A program made the translations under genes and the position numbers. Shown here piece by piece: positions 9,257 through 17,364 of a DNA stretch of 64,000 nt (the stretch's first letter is position 1; each line of letters begins with the position of its first letter). Location of the stretch: the NCBI GenBank assembly GCA_039818825.1, contig JBCBTD010000008.1:1-64000 (forward strand), read 5' to 3'. Source of the stretch: JBCBTD01 sp039818825 (GTDB taxonomy: Bacteria; Pseudomonadota; Alphaproteobacteria; Geminicoccales; Geminicoccaceae). The notes under the pieces are model-generated. The model ran no database searches. It worked only from the letters and a program-made list of their open reading frames with translations, and had not been told where the DNA came from.

Positions 9257-9507
9257 CAGCCGTCGACCAGACGCTGAACCATGCGTCTCACGGCGGGGGC
9301 AATCACCAGGATCGTCGGGAACGCCACGGCCCACGAGAACACCCAGGCGCCCAGCCAATAGCTGACGAAGCCGTCACCGACGCCGCGGGCATTGGCCGTG
9401 GAGACACCCGACACGACCAACGACATCAGACCCGAGACCAAGAGACCGAACACGACGGGGGCCAGGCGAGCGGGCAGTCGAAATCTTCGCCCGCCGGTGG
9501 CCGCCAC
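9256..9507 (-). CDS. Small DUF2798-type membrane protein
   Basis: An 83-residue protein with a basic N-terminus and two hydrophobic helices (about 14-36 and 48-70), joined by a short polar loop (STANARGVGDGF). Size and the two-helix pattern with an FPTILVIAPAVRRMV end fit DUF2798, a family of unknown function. It lies between glyA (3 bp away) and nrdR (TGATG overlap), so it is part of that transcription unit. Confidence 0.75.
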   Translation of the reverse strand: MAATGGRRFRLPARLAPVVFGLLVSGLMSLVVSGVSTANARGVGDGFVSYWLGAWVFSWAVAFPTILVIAPAVRRMVQRLVDG

Positions 9508-9510
9508 GGC

Positions 9511-10818
9511 TCAGCCGAGCTTCGTATAGATCGGAAAGCGCCCGCAGAGCGTGGCGATCTCCTCGCGCACCCGCGTCTCGACCGCGCCGTTGCCGGTCTC
9601 GCCGTTGGCTGCGAGCCCATCGACCACCTCGACGATGAGTTGGCCGATGCGGCGAAACTCGGCTTGTCCGAAGCCGCGCGTCGTTCCGGCAGGCGTGCCG
9701 AGACGGACGCCCGACGTGATCGCCGGAGGTTGCGGGTCCGAAGGCACGGCGTTCTTGTTGCAGGTGATACCGGCTCGCTCCAGGGCGGCGTCGGCCGCCT
9801 TGCCCGTCACTTGCTTCGGCCGCAGGTCGACCAACACCATGTGGTTGTCGGTGCCACCGGTCACCAGATCCAGGCCACCCTCGATCAGGGCCGCGGCCAG
9901 CGCCTTGGCGTTGGCGACGACGTCCCGCGCGTAAGCCTTGAATTCGGGCTCCAGGGCTTCGCGGAATGCTACCGCCTTGGCGGCGATGACGTGCATCAGC
10001 GGCCCGCCCTGCTGCATGGGGAAGACGGCCGAATTGAACTTCTTCGCGAGCGCCTCGTCGTTGGTGAGGATGATCCCGCCGCGGGGGCCGCGTAGCGTCT
10101 TGTGCGTCGTCGAGGTGACGACGTGGGCATGGGGAAACGGCGACGGGTGCGCGCCACCGGCGACCAAGCCCGAGATGTGGGCGATGTCGGCCATCAGCCA
10201 CGCACCGACCTCGTCGGCGATCTCGCGGAACGCTTGGAAGTCGACGATCCGCGGGTAGGCGGTGATGCCGGAGACGATGAGCTTCGGCTTGTGCTCCAGC
10301 GCCAGGCGGCGGATCTCGTCGAAATCGAGCCGCTGATCGCTCTCGCGGATCCCGTACTGAACGGCGTTGAACCATTTGCCGGAGACGTTCGGCTTGGCGC
10401 CGTGGGTCAGGTGGCCGCCATGGGCCAGCGACAGGCCCATGATCGTGTCGCCCGGCTGCAGCAACGCCATGAACACCGCGGTGTTGGCCTGGGCACCGGC
10501 GTGCGGCTGGACGTTCGCGTAGCCGCAGCCGAAGAGCTTGGTCACCCGCTCGATCGCCAGCTGTTCCGCAACGTCGACGTGCTCGCAGCCGCCGTAGTAG
10601 CGGCGGCCGGGGTAGCCTTCGGCGTACTTGTTGGTCAGCACCGAGCCCTGGGCCGCCAATACCGCCGGGCTCGCGATGTTCTCGCTGGCGATCAATTCGA
10701 CGGTGGTCTGCTGGCGGTGCAACTCGGCATCCATCGCCGCCTGCAATTCGGGGTCGTCCCCGAGCGAGCGGTTGAAGAAGGCGTTGCCGGCGAGTGAGGT
10801 GGCGGTCGAGACGGTCAT
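9511..10818 (-). CDS. glyA: Serine hydroxymethyltransferase
   Basis: A PLP enzyme interconverting serine and glycine with transfer of a one-carbon unit to tetrahydrofolate. Signatures include ELIASENIASPAVLAAQGS near the N-terminus, AEGYPGRRYYGGCE, and the PLP-lysine segment VVTSTTHKTLRGPRGG. The frame extends upstream to 10941, but the ATG at 10818 (MTVSTATSLAGNAFF) gives a 435-residue protein of normal length, and the 41 extra residues look non-coding. It follows rpiB by about 50 bp and precedes the DUF2798 gene and nrdR, forming a likely four-gene unit. Confidence 0.95.
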   Translation of the reverse strand: MTVSTATSLAGNAFFNRSLGDDPELQAAMDAELHRQQTTVELIASENIASPAVLAAQGSVLTNKYAEGYPGRRYYGGCEHVDVAEQLAIERVTKLFGCGYANVQPHAGAQANTAVFMALLQPGDTIMGLSLAHGGHLTHGAKPNVSGKWFNAVQYGIRESDQRLDFDEIRRLALEHKPKLIVSGITAYPRIVDFQAFREIADEVGAWLMADIAHISGLVAGGAHPSPFPHAHVVTSTTHKTLRGPRGGIILTNDEALAKKFNSAVFPMQQGGPLMHVIAAKAVAFREALEPEFKAYARDVVANAKALAAALIEGGLDLVTGGTDNHMVLVDLRPKQVTGKAADAALERAGITCNKNAVPSDPQPPAITSGVRLGTPAGTTRGFGQAEFRRIGQLIVEVVDGLAANGETGNGAVETRVREEIATLCGRFPIYTKLG

Positions 10819-10868
10819 GGGCAGCACGCTCCTGTCGTACTCAAGTCGAGATTTGGCGGGCGATCGGG

Positions 10869-11294
10869 TCACCCCAGCATGTCGGTCCGACGGGTGTGGC
10901 GTCCAGCTTCGAATGGCGTATCGAGGAAGGCTTGCAAACAATCGTCGGCAACTTGTGGACCGACCACCCGTGCGCCAAGGGCCAGCATGTTGGCGTCGTT
11001 GTGCAGCCGCGACATGCGCGCCGTGGTGACGTCGTGGGCCAGGGCGCAGCGGATGCCCGCGACCTTGTTGGCGGCGATCGAGATGCCGATGCCGGTGCCG
11101 CAGACCACCACGCCACGGTCCGCCTGGCCGGCGGCAACGACTTCGGCGCAGCGGCGGCCGAACTGGGGATAGTCGACGCGTTCGGCGCCGTGGGTCCCGA
11201 GGTCGACGACCTCATGGCCGGCAGCCGTGGCCGCCGCGGCGAGTTGGTCTTTGAGCCCGACCCCAGCATGGTCGGCGGCGAAGGCGAGGCGCAT
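10869..11294 (-). CDS. rpiB: Ribose-5-phosphate isomerase B
   Basis: A 141-residue RpiB/LacAB-type isomerase of the pentose phosphate pathway, interconverting ribose 5-phosphate and ribulose 5-phosphate. Visible motifs: FAADHAGVGLK at the N-terminus, the catalytic-Cys loop VVVCGTGIGISIAANK (about 62-77), and the family segment RMSRLHNDANMLALGARVVG. The length is typical. It is the first gene of the probable rpiB-glyA-DUF2798-nrdR unit. Confidence 0.95.
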   Translation of the reverse strand: MRLAFAADHAGVGLKDQLAAAATAAGHEVVDLGTHGAERVDYPQFGRRCAEVVAAGQADRGVVVCGTGIGISIAANKVAGIRCALAHDVTTARMSRLHNDANMLALGARVVGPQVADDCLQAFLDTPFEAGRHTRRTDMLG

Positions 11295-11327
11295 GGCGGT
11301 GTGTCCCGACGATCGACACCGCCCTTA

Positions 11328-11382
11328 CCACGTCAGGGGGCGGCGTCGCCAGCATGGCTGCTGGCGACGCCCGAGCACGTGG
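11328..11382. repeat. Nested inverted repeat between rpiB and the chemoreceptor gene
   Basis: A perfect 13-bp arm at 11342-11354 (GGCGTCGCCAGCA) pairs with 11359-11371 across a 4-nt loop. An outer 6-bp arm CCACGT (11328-11333) pairs with ACGTGG (11377-11382). It lies just past the stop of the minus-strand chemoreceptor gene. The strong stem suggests an RNA hairpin at that transcript's 3' end, but there is no T-run on either strand, so it is not a textbook rho-independent terminator. Confidence 0.6.
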
Positions 11383-11400
11383 CCCTACGTCAACAGATCG

Positions 11401-13428
11401 TCACGCCGCCCGCCGCGCCCGCGCCAGCTCGTCTGCGAGTGTCTCCAGAGCTGCCAGAACTTCGGCCGACGCCAGCTCCAGCGTGTCGAATGCCGCCAGC
11501 GCGCCTTTGCGGTCGCCGGCCTGCATCAGGCGCAGCACCGTCTTGCCGCTCTCGTGCACCCGCTGGTGAGGCGCGCCGATCGCGGTGAAGGCCGGCAACG
11601 ACGTGATGTGCGCCGGTGCGGCGGCCGCCCATTTGCCCAGCCGGCAGCTGTGACAGTCGGCGAGTTCGTGCTCGGTCATGTGCTTGCGGCCCATGACCGT
11701 GTCGATGATCGTCTTCTTGAACACGACGTGGTCGTTGATCGTCGTCCGGACCACCGCTTCGTCACCGAGATCGGTGAAGGTCCCGATCTGCTGATCCAGC
11801 CCCACCGAGGCTTGCCGCATCGACGTGATGGAGGCGTCGATCGCTTCGTTGGAGGTCTGGGCGGAGCCCGCGACGTTGCTCGCCGAGCGAGCGATTTCGT
11901 CGGTCGCTGCCGACTGCTCTGTCATGGTCGTGGCCAGATCGGCCATCGCGTGGGAGACTGTGGTGACCCGGTCGGAGATGGTGCCGAAGGCCGCCGTCAC
12001 GCGTTCGACCACGGCGCGCCCGTCGTCGACCGAGCGAGCGCTCGTGTCCATGGCCGCGCCGAGATCGCCCGCGGAGGTACAGACTGCGGCGATCCGGTGG
12101 CGGATGTCCTCGGTGGCACGCCCGGTCTGCTCGGCCAGGTTCTTCACCTCGGTGGCAACCACGGCGAAGCCGCGACCGGCATCGCCGGCGCGGGCGGCTT
12201 CGATTGTGGCGTTCAGCGCCAGCAGGTTGGTTTGAGCGGCGATCGCCTCGATCTGTTCGACGATCTGGCCGATCTCGGCCGACGCGTCCGCGAGCCGGCC
12301 GACTTCCGCCTTGGCCGAGCCGACCGCATCGGTGATGGCCGCCATCGACCGCGTCGCGCTCAGCGCCTCGTCGTTGCCGTGCGCGGCGTCGCTGGTGCAG
12401 GTCAGGGCGCCCTCCCGGGCCGCTTCGCTGGTCTGGGCGATTTCACCGACCGACGCCCGCAACTCCTCGACGGCGCTCGCCACCGATTGGATTTCGCTGC
12501 TGGAGGTGGCGATCACGTCCAGCGTGCGGGCGAGCTTGACCATGGTGTCGCCCGTCAGCACGCCGACGTTCACCAGCTCCGCCAGGACGTCGAGGCGCCC
12601 CTCGTCGCGCGCCTGTCGAGCCGCCGCCGCGTTGCGCTGGAACACCACGAGGGCCCGCGCCAGGTCGCCGACCTCGTCGCCGCGCTTGGCGAACGGGACC
12701 TCGACGTCGGGCTCCCCGGAAGCAACGCGATCGACCAGGCCAACCAGCCGGGCCAGTGGGCCGATCATCGCCCGGATCGCCAGCGCGCCACCAACGCCGA
12801 CGACGAGCAACGTGATCAGAGCGACCTGCGTGATCGACCAGCGGATGGCTGCGAGCGTCGCGGCCAGCGAGGCCTTTTCGACACCGGCGTAGAGGATGCC
12901 GACGACGTCACCGCCCGTACCGAAGACCGGCTGATAGATCGTGTAGTAGTCGACGCCCAGGATGCGTGCCTCGCCGCGGTAGGTGTCGCCGCCGCTGACC
13001 ACCGGAAAGACGCGCCCCTCACGGCCGAGCACGGTGCCGACCGCGCGGCTACCGTCGTCTTTGGTGATGTTGGTGCTGGCCCGGACGAAGTCGTTGCGGG
13101 CCGGATCCCAGACGAAAAGCGTTGCGGTTTCGCCGGTGAGGTAGCCAACCGTGTCGACCGCGCTGTGATCGTCGATCACCGGCAGAGCCGGCGCCTCCAG
13201 CCGACGGACGACGCCGTCGCGGTCGACCTCGACGACGAAGTCGGGAACCACGTCACGAAGTGCCCAGGCGGCGACGCGCAGGGTTTCGGCCTGCGCCGCC
13301 GTGACGTTGGCTTCGATCCGGGCCCGCATCGCCGCGTCAACGGCAATGGCCAGGCTCACGGTGCTGACAGCGGCCGTAGCGACGACGAGCAAGACCACCT
13401 TGAGGGTCAGATGGAGGCGGAACGGCAT
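11401..13428 (-). CDS. Methyl-accepting chemotaxis protein with Cache sensor and C-terminal CZB domain
   Basis: A 675-residue chemoreceptor. TM1 is at about 10-28, followed by a periplasmic single-Cache-like sensor (about 45-195, with GRVFPVVSGGDTYRGEARILG and DYYTIYQPVFG), TM2 (about 205-222) and a HAMP linker. The signalling domain has the highly conserved hairpin tip IEAIAAQTNLLALNATIEAA and GRGFAVVATEVKNLAEQT. The C-terminal 100 residues match a CZB (chemoreceptor zinc-binding) domain: NDHVVFKKTI, ADCHSCRLGKW and GAPHQRVHESGK supply the His/Cys ligands. CZB domains are reported to sense zinc or oxidants such as hypochlorous acid. It is encoded alone, with no che genes nearby. Confidence 0.9.
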   Translation of the reverse strand: MPFRLHLTLKVVLLVVATAAVSTVSLAIAVDAAMRARIEANVTAAQAETLRVAAWALRDVVPDFVVEVDRDGVVRRLEAPALPVIDDHSAVDTVGYLTGETATLFVWDPARNDFVRASTNITKDDGSRAVGTVLGREGRVFPVVSGGDTYRGEARILGVDYYTIYQPVFGTGGDVVGILYAGVEKASLAATLAAIRWSITQVALITLLVVGVGGALAIRAMIGPLARLVGLVDRVASGEPDVEVPFAKRGDEVGDLARALVVFQRNAAAARQARDEGRLDVLAELVNVGVLTGDTMVKLARTLDVIATSSSEIQSVASAVEELRASVGEIAQTSEAAREGALTCTSDAAHGNDEALSATRSMAAITDAVGSAKAEVGRLADASAEIGQIVEQIEAIAAQTNLLALNATIEAARAGDAGRGFAVVATEVKNLAEQTGRATEDIRHRIAAVCTSAGDLGAAMDTSARSVDDGRAVVERVTAAFGTISDRVTTVSHAMADLATTMTEQSAATDEIARSASNVAGSAQTSNEAIDASITSMRQASVGLDQQIGTFTDLGDEAVVRTTINDHVVFKKTIIDTVMGRKHMTEHELADCHSCRLGKWAAAAPAHITSLPAFTAIGAPHQRVHESGKTVLRLMQAGDRKGALAAFDTLELASAEVLAALETLADELARARRAA

Positions 13429-13503
13429 CGTAGGGTCTACTCCGACACGGTGTGGATATCACACGGTGCCGAAGCATTCTTGGTGAACAGTTAACGAATG
13501 TTG

Positions 13504-14604
13504 TCAGACGCGAAAATGCTTGGACAGCGTGAGCGCCTGGCTGGCGTAGTGCGAGCCCAGATCCTGGCCATAGAGCCGGTCGGGCACCGCCGCCATCCGT
13601 TCGTGTTGCAGGTGGCCGACGAGCTGGCCGTCGTCCAACAGGAACGGCACCTCGTGGGAGCGCACCTCGAGGACCGCGCGCGTGCCGTCCGGCCAACCGA
13701 AGCCGGGGTCGAAGAAGCCTGCATAGTGAACCCGGAACTCGCCGACGAGGGTATCGTAGGCGACCATCTCCGCGGCGCAGGACGGCGGCACCACCACGCG
13801 TTCTTTCGATGCGAGGATGTAGAAGTCGCCGGGATCGAGCACCAGGCCACCGCCCGGCTTGGGGTTGATCTCCTCCCAAAAAGCCCCCGGGTCGTGGCCG
13901 CCCGGCTGGTCGACGTCGACCAGGCCGGCGTGCTTGCGGGCGCGGTAGGCGACCGGGCCGCCGGGCTCGGCGATGGTGTCGACGTGCAGCGCCAGGAGGC
14001 CGTCGCGCAAAGGCGCTGCCGGATGGATCAACGGCGAGGCGACGTTGATCGCCGACAACTCGTCATGGCTGTAGCCGGGATTGCCTGCGCGCAGCCGCAA
14101 TTGTACCAGCCGCGAGCCGCTCCGGACCTTGATGGAGAAGGTCCGCGGGCTGAGTTCGACCCACAAGGGGCCACGATAGCCTTTGGGCAGCCGGTCGAAT
14201 TCGGTGGCTCGGTCGGTGATCACCCGCGCAAAGACGTCGAGGCGGCCAGTCGAGCTCTTTGGGTTGGCGCTGGCGGCGACGTGGTCCGGCAGGTGCAACG
14301 TCTCGGCCAGCGGCACCAGGTAGACGCAACCCCGCTCCAGCACGGCTGCGTCCTCGAGGTCGAGGGTGTGCATGGCGTGGGCGTCGACGGCGTCGGCGAC
14401 GCTGCGGTGACGACCGGGCAGAAAGCTGAACGGCAGCCGGTACGCGACGGGACCCAGGCGAAGGTCGAGACTGGCCGGCTGGATCTGCGCTGCCTCGGGC
14501 GGCGGGCCGCCGATCCACCGGGCGTCGAACGCCGCGGCGAGCGCCTGGGCAGGCAAGATTCCCCGGAGCGCGGGGTTGCGGAGGAGATCGGCACCACTGG
14601 TCAT
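13504..14604 (-). CDS. dcd: Two-domain dCTP deaminase (2'-deoxycytidine 5'-triphosphate deaminase)
   Basis: A 366-residue protein of the alphaproteobacterial two-domain dCTP deaminase family, about twice the length of the E. coli Dcd subunit. Each half has a dUTPase-like fold. The active-site-type segment is clear in the first half (ASANPKSSTGRLDVFARVITD), followed by GYRGPLWVELSPRTFSIKVR and GSRLVQLRLR. The second half has LASKERVVVPPSCAAEMVAYD and HYAGFFDPGFG. It would convert dCTP to dUTP for thymidylate synthesis. The gene stops just before the chemoreceptor's upstream region and follows the sulfur transporter gene by about 40 bp; no functional link to either is apparent. Confidence 0.85.
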   Translation of the reverse strand: MTSGADLLRNPALRGILPAQALAAAFDARWIGGPPPEAAQIQPASLDLRLGPVAYRLPFSFLPGRHRSVADAVDAHAMHTLDLEDAAVLERGCVYLVPLAETLHLPDHVAASANPKSSTGRLDVFARVITDRATEFDRLPKGYRGPLWVELSPRTFSIKVRSGSRLVQLRLRAGNPGYSHDELSAINVASPLIHPAAPLRDGLLALHVDTIAEPGGPVAYRARKHAGLVDVDQPGGHDPGAFWEEINPKPGGGLVLDPGDFYILASKERVVVPPSCAAEMVAYDTLVGEFRVHYAGFFDPGFGWPDGTRAVLEVRSHEVPFLLDDGQLVGHLQHERMAAVPDRLYGQDLGSHYASQALTLSKHFRV

Positions 14605-14646
14605 GCGGCGTCTTAGCCGTGCGGGCGCAGCTGTGCCAGCCCGAGG

Positions 14647-15819
14647 TCAGGGATTGGCGAGACCGAAGCGCGGCCGCAGTCGGATGCCGAGCCACGAGCC
14701 GGCGAGCGCTGCGGCAAGCCACAGCCAGCCGTGAAGGCTGCCGCTCATGGTGCCGCCCAGAAACGCGCCGATGTTGCAGCCGTAAGCGAGGCGCGCGCCG
14801 TAGCCCATCAACAGCCCGCCGATGACTGCGGCGACCGCCGGGCCGGTAGCGACGCGCCATGGTGGATCGAAACGGCCGGCGAGCGACGCCGCGAGCATCG
14901 CGCCCAAGATCACGCCGAAATTGGTCACGGACATGGGGTTGCGCAGAACCGAGTCGTCGAGTGCCCCACGAGCCCAGTCGGCCTGCCAGAACGGGACGCC
15001 TGAGAGATCACCACCCATCCCCTCGTAGAGCTTGGCACCCCAAAGGGTGAAGCCGAACGTGACGCCCCACGGCTGATGGGCGATGACGAAAACCGCCACT
15101 GCCAACAGCGCCAACACAGCGCCGCCGGCATAGGCGGGCCAAGGCCCCTTCCACCACCGATCCGGCACCGGTTTGTTCTCGGGCGCCGCGGTGGTGCGGG
15201 CAACGCGGCGGACGGTGGCGAAGAGCGCGAGCAACAACGCCGCTTGCAGCAGGAGGCCGAGAGGAACGCCGAAGTCTCTCACCAAGCTGACGGCCGGTAG
15301 GCCCGGGAGGGCGTGCCATTGGTGCAGGTGCAGGGTCCCCAGCACCGAGCCGACAACGAAGGCGGCCAGCACGATGATCATCTTGGTGCTGCCGCCGCCG
15401 ACGGTGAAAAGTGTGCCCGAGCCGCAACCATTGGCGAGTTGCATGCCGATGCCGAACAGCGCGGCGCCGACGACCACGGCGAGGCTGAGCGGAGCGACGG
15501 CACCGCCAGCCTGGAACCCCGGCAACCACCCGCCGATCAGCGGGAAGAACGCGAGCGAGCCGATGGCGACGATCAGCAGCTGGACCTGGACACCGTAGGC
15601 TTCACGGCCGACCAACCAGCGGCGCCAGTAAGCGGTGAAGCCGAGCGCCGCATGGTAGAGGGCCACACCGAGTCCGGCAGCGACCGGCACCAGCGCCGCT
15701 TGGCGCCAGCCGACGGTCGCCGCCGTCACGATGGCCAACGACACGAGCAGAACGAAGGCCGCGCCCGCCGACCAACGGACCACCGGCATGGCCATCGTCG
15801 GTGCCGGCAAGGTCGCCAT
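14647..15819 (-). CDS. YeeE/YedE-family sulfur-compound transporter (TsuA-like)
   Basis: A 390-residue inner-membrane protein with about nine to ten hydrophobic helices and the two YeeE/DUF395 half-repeats. The diagnostic conserved-Cys motifs are present in both halves: MQLANGCGSGTLFT (about 130-145) and ARLAYGCNIGAFLGG (about 350-365). In the characterised YeeE/TsuA transporter, pore-lining Cys residues bind and pass thiosulfate. Its neighbour upstream is a periplasmic rhodanese-type sulfurtransferase, which supports a role in thiosulfate or sulfane-sulfur handling. The start is the ATG at 15819, about 27 bp after the sulfurtransferase stop, so the two genes are probably co-transcribed. Confidence 0.8.
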   Translation of the reverse strand: MATLPAPTMAMPVVRWSAGAAFVLLVSLAIVTAATVGWRQAALVPVAAGLGVALYHAALGFTAYWRRWLVGREAYGVQVQLLIVAIGSLAFFPLIGGWLPGFQAGGAVAPLSLAVVVGAALFGIGMQLANGCGSGTLFTVGGGSTKMIIVLAAFVVGSVLGTLHLHQWHALPGLPAVSLVRDFGVPLGLLLQAALLLALFATVRRVARTTAAPENKPVPDRWWKGPWPAYAGGAVLALLAVAVFVIAHQPWGVTFGFTLWGAKLYEGMGGDLSGVPFWQADWARGALDDSVLRNPMSVTNFGVILGAMLAASLAGRFDPPWRVATGPAVAAVIGGLLMGYGARLAYGCNIGAFLGGTMSGSLHGWLWLAAALAGSWLGIRLRPRFGLANP

Positions 15820-15845
15820 GCTTCACGCTCCGCGGTCGTCGGTCA

Positions 15846-16760
15846 TCAAGACCCGGTGGTCGCGACCGGCCGCTGCTCGTCAGCCGTCCAGTCCACCATC
15901 GAGCCGTCGTAGACCTCGACGTCGCTGCGGCCCAGCACTTGCGTGAGCATGAACCAGTTGGTCACGGCCCAGTGTCCGGTGTTGCAGTAGCTGACGATCG
16001 GGGTCTCGCCCTCGGCGACGGCGGGCGGCAGGCCGGCAACCACCTCGTCGAGCGGGCGGAGCGTCGCGCTCTCCGGCTCGAACCAGGTCGATTGGTCGAA
16101 ATGCGTGGCGCCGGGGATATGGCCCGGCCGCTGCGCCAAGGGGTGTTTGGCGTGGCCATCGAACTGCGCGAGCGGGCGGGCGTCGAGCAGCACGTGGTCG
16201 TCGGAGCCGAGGGTCGCGACCACGTCGTCGGCGGTCCAGATACCCTGCGGTTCCACGTCGATCTCGTAGCTGACGGGCGTGATGGCCCGCTGGCCCGTCT
16301 CGACCGGCCGGTTCGCATCCGCGGTCCACGCCGCATAGCCGCCGTCGAGGATCGAGATGGCGTCGTGCCCAGCCTGATCGAGGGTGAAGTAGACCCGGGC
16401 CGCGCTGCCGAAGTCGGTGGCGTTCACGCCGCTGTGGACGATCACGACATGGTCGCCTTCGTCGATCCCGAGGCCGCCGATCAGCGCTTCCAGCTGGTCC
16501 GCGGGCGGCAACAGCGCGGGCACGCCGTCGACGGTGACCCGCCAGCCGTCGTTCGCGTAGTCAGAGTAGATGGCGCCCGGGATGTGCCCGGCGCGGTGCA
16601 CGGCCGGCGAACCGCCGTCGATGCGATTGCGCACGTCCAGCACCACCAGGTTCGGCTGCTCGAGGTTCTCGGCCAGCCATTCGGGTGAGACGAGCGGCTC
16701 TGCGGCGCTGGCGCCGAAGGCGACGAAAGTGGCCGCGAGGCCGAAGGTCGTTGCGCGCAT
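15846..16760 (-). CDS. Periplasmic two-domain sulfurtransferase (rhodanese/SseA type)
   Basis: A 304-residue protein starting at the ATG at 16760 with a signal peptide (MRATTFGLAATFVAFGASAA). Two rhodanese domains follow. The N-terminal domain begins VSPEWLAENLEQPNLVVLDVR and has no active-site Cys (VIVHSGVNATDF). The C-terminal domain carries the active loop YCNTGHWAVTNW. Enzymes of this layout transfer sulfane sulfur from thiosulfate or 3-mercaptopyruvate to a thiol or cyanide acceptor; the CNTGH loop resembles thiosulfate:cyanide sulfurtransferases more than the CGSGVT loop of 3-mercaptopyruvate enzymes. The export signal places it in the periplasm, next to the TsuA-like transporter encoded just downstream. 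Confidence 0.85.
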   Translation of the reverse strand: MRATTFGLAATFVAFGASAAEPLVSPEWLAENLEQPNLVVLDVRNRIDGGSPAVHRAGHIPGAIYSDYANDGWRVTVDGVPALLPPADQLEALIGGLGIDEGDHVVIVHSGVNATDFGSAARVYFTLDQAGHDAISILDGGYAAWTADANRPVETGQRAITPVSYEIDVEPQGIWTADDVVATLGSDDHVLLDARPLAQFDGHAKHPLAQRPGHIPGATHFDQSTWFEPESATLRPLDEVVAGLPPAVAEGETPIVSYCNTGHWAVTNWFMLTQVLGRSDVEVYDGSMVDWTADEQRPVATTGS

Positions 16761-16775
16761 GGGCGGCTGTCCTCG

Positions 16776-16792
16776 GTGATTGAGAATATCAC
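16776..16792. promoter_or_regulatory. Inverted repeat GTGAT-N7-ATCAC just upstream of the sulfurtransferase start
   Basis: GTGAT (16776-16780) pairs with ATCAC (16788-16792), 16 bp before the ATG at 16760. The segment on the minus strand reads TGTGTGATATTCTCAATCAC, and a very similar GTGTGATATCC lies upstream of the chemoreceptor start near 13452-13462. It could be a repressor site or part of a promoter; no regulator can be named. Confidence 0.3.
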
Positions 16793-16796
16793 ACAT

Positions 16797-16829
16797 GGAA
16801 CCAGCATTGAATAATTCAAAACAAATTTT
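16797..16829. promoter_or_regulatory. AT-rich gap with palindrome TTGAATAATTCAA, upstream of the sulfurtransferase gene
   Basis: This short gap is far richer in A and T than its surroundings and contains a perfect 13-bp palindrome, TTGAATAATTCAA (16807-16819). It sits where the promoter of the minus-strand sulfurtransferase-transporter pair should be. An operator for a sulfur-responsive ArsR-type repressor is a plausible idea, but no such gene is in the window. Confidence 0.35.
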
Positions 16830-17333
16830 CTATGTTATATTGTTCTCGGCAACGCTGATGGGAGCTGTGGTCGCGTCGAGCATCGCGACCAGGTCGCTGG
16901 CTCGGATGTCGACTTGCAGGCCGCGCCGCCCGCCGTTGACCACGACCCGCTCGCGCGCGGCCGTCAACGCGTCGACGACCGCGGGCAGCCGGCGGCGTTG
17001 TCCGAACGGGCTGATCCCGCCCTTGACGTAGCCGGTCGCGCGTTCGGCCGCGGCAAGGCCAGCAAGGCTGGCGCGCTTGCCACCGACGGCGCTTGCCGTG
17101 GCTTTCAAATCCAGCTCGCGGTCGACCGCGATCAGCGCCAGCACCAGACCAACACCCTGGACGTCGACGACCAGGGTTTTCAGCAGACCCTCGGGCGCTA
17201 CGCCGAGCGCTGCCGCAGCGTCGAGGCCGATGCTGCGGCTTTCCGGGTCGAACGCGTAGGGAAGCAGGCGGTACTCGACGCCCGCGCGTCGGAGGGCCGC
17301 AATCGCCGGCGTGCTCGCGGCCCGAACGCCCAC
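16830..17333 (-). CDS. ybaK: Cys-tRNA(Pro)/Cys-tRNA(Cys) deacylase, YbaK/EbsC type
   Basis: About 167 residues from the GTG at 17333, which lies 32 bp after the gloB stop. There is no ATG in this stretch, and the frame upstream runs antisense-like through gloB. The product begins VGVRAASTPAIAALRRAGV and has YAFDPESRSIGLDAAAALGV, LLKTLVVDVQGVGLVLALI, the KATASAVGGKRASLA helix, and TGYVKGGISPFGQRRRLP, the characteristic YbaK signature with the conserved Lys and GGISP loop. YbaK removes Cys wrongly loaded on tRNA(Pro). It is probably co-transcribed with gloB upstream. Confidence 0.85.
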   Translation of the reverse strand: MGVRAASTPAIAALRRAGVEYRLLPYAFDPESRSIGLDAAAALGVAPEGLLKTLVVDVQGVGLVLALIAVDRELDLKATASAVGGKRASLAGLAAAERATGYVKGGISPFGQRRRLPAVVDALTAARERVVVNGGRRGLQVDIRASDLVAMLDATTAPISVAENNIT

Positions 17334-17364
17334 GGTGCCGGTCGACGCGGGCCGCGACCGCTGG

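Noticed and set aside
11342..11371. Calling the GC-rich hairpins rho-independent terminators
   Set aside because: None has a T-run on the proper side except the one at 29932-29957, so they are listed as repeats or structures only.
11227..13494. Large plus-strand frame opposite the chemoreceptor
   Set aside because: It mirrors the minus-strand chemoreceptor gene and its translation resembles no protein.
16807..16819. BigR/SqrR operator
   Set aside because: The palindrome is suggestive near sulfur genes, but I cannot match it to a known consensus and no such regulator is in the window.
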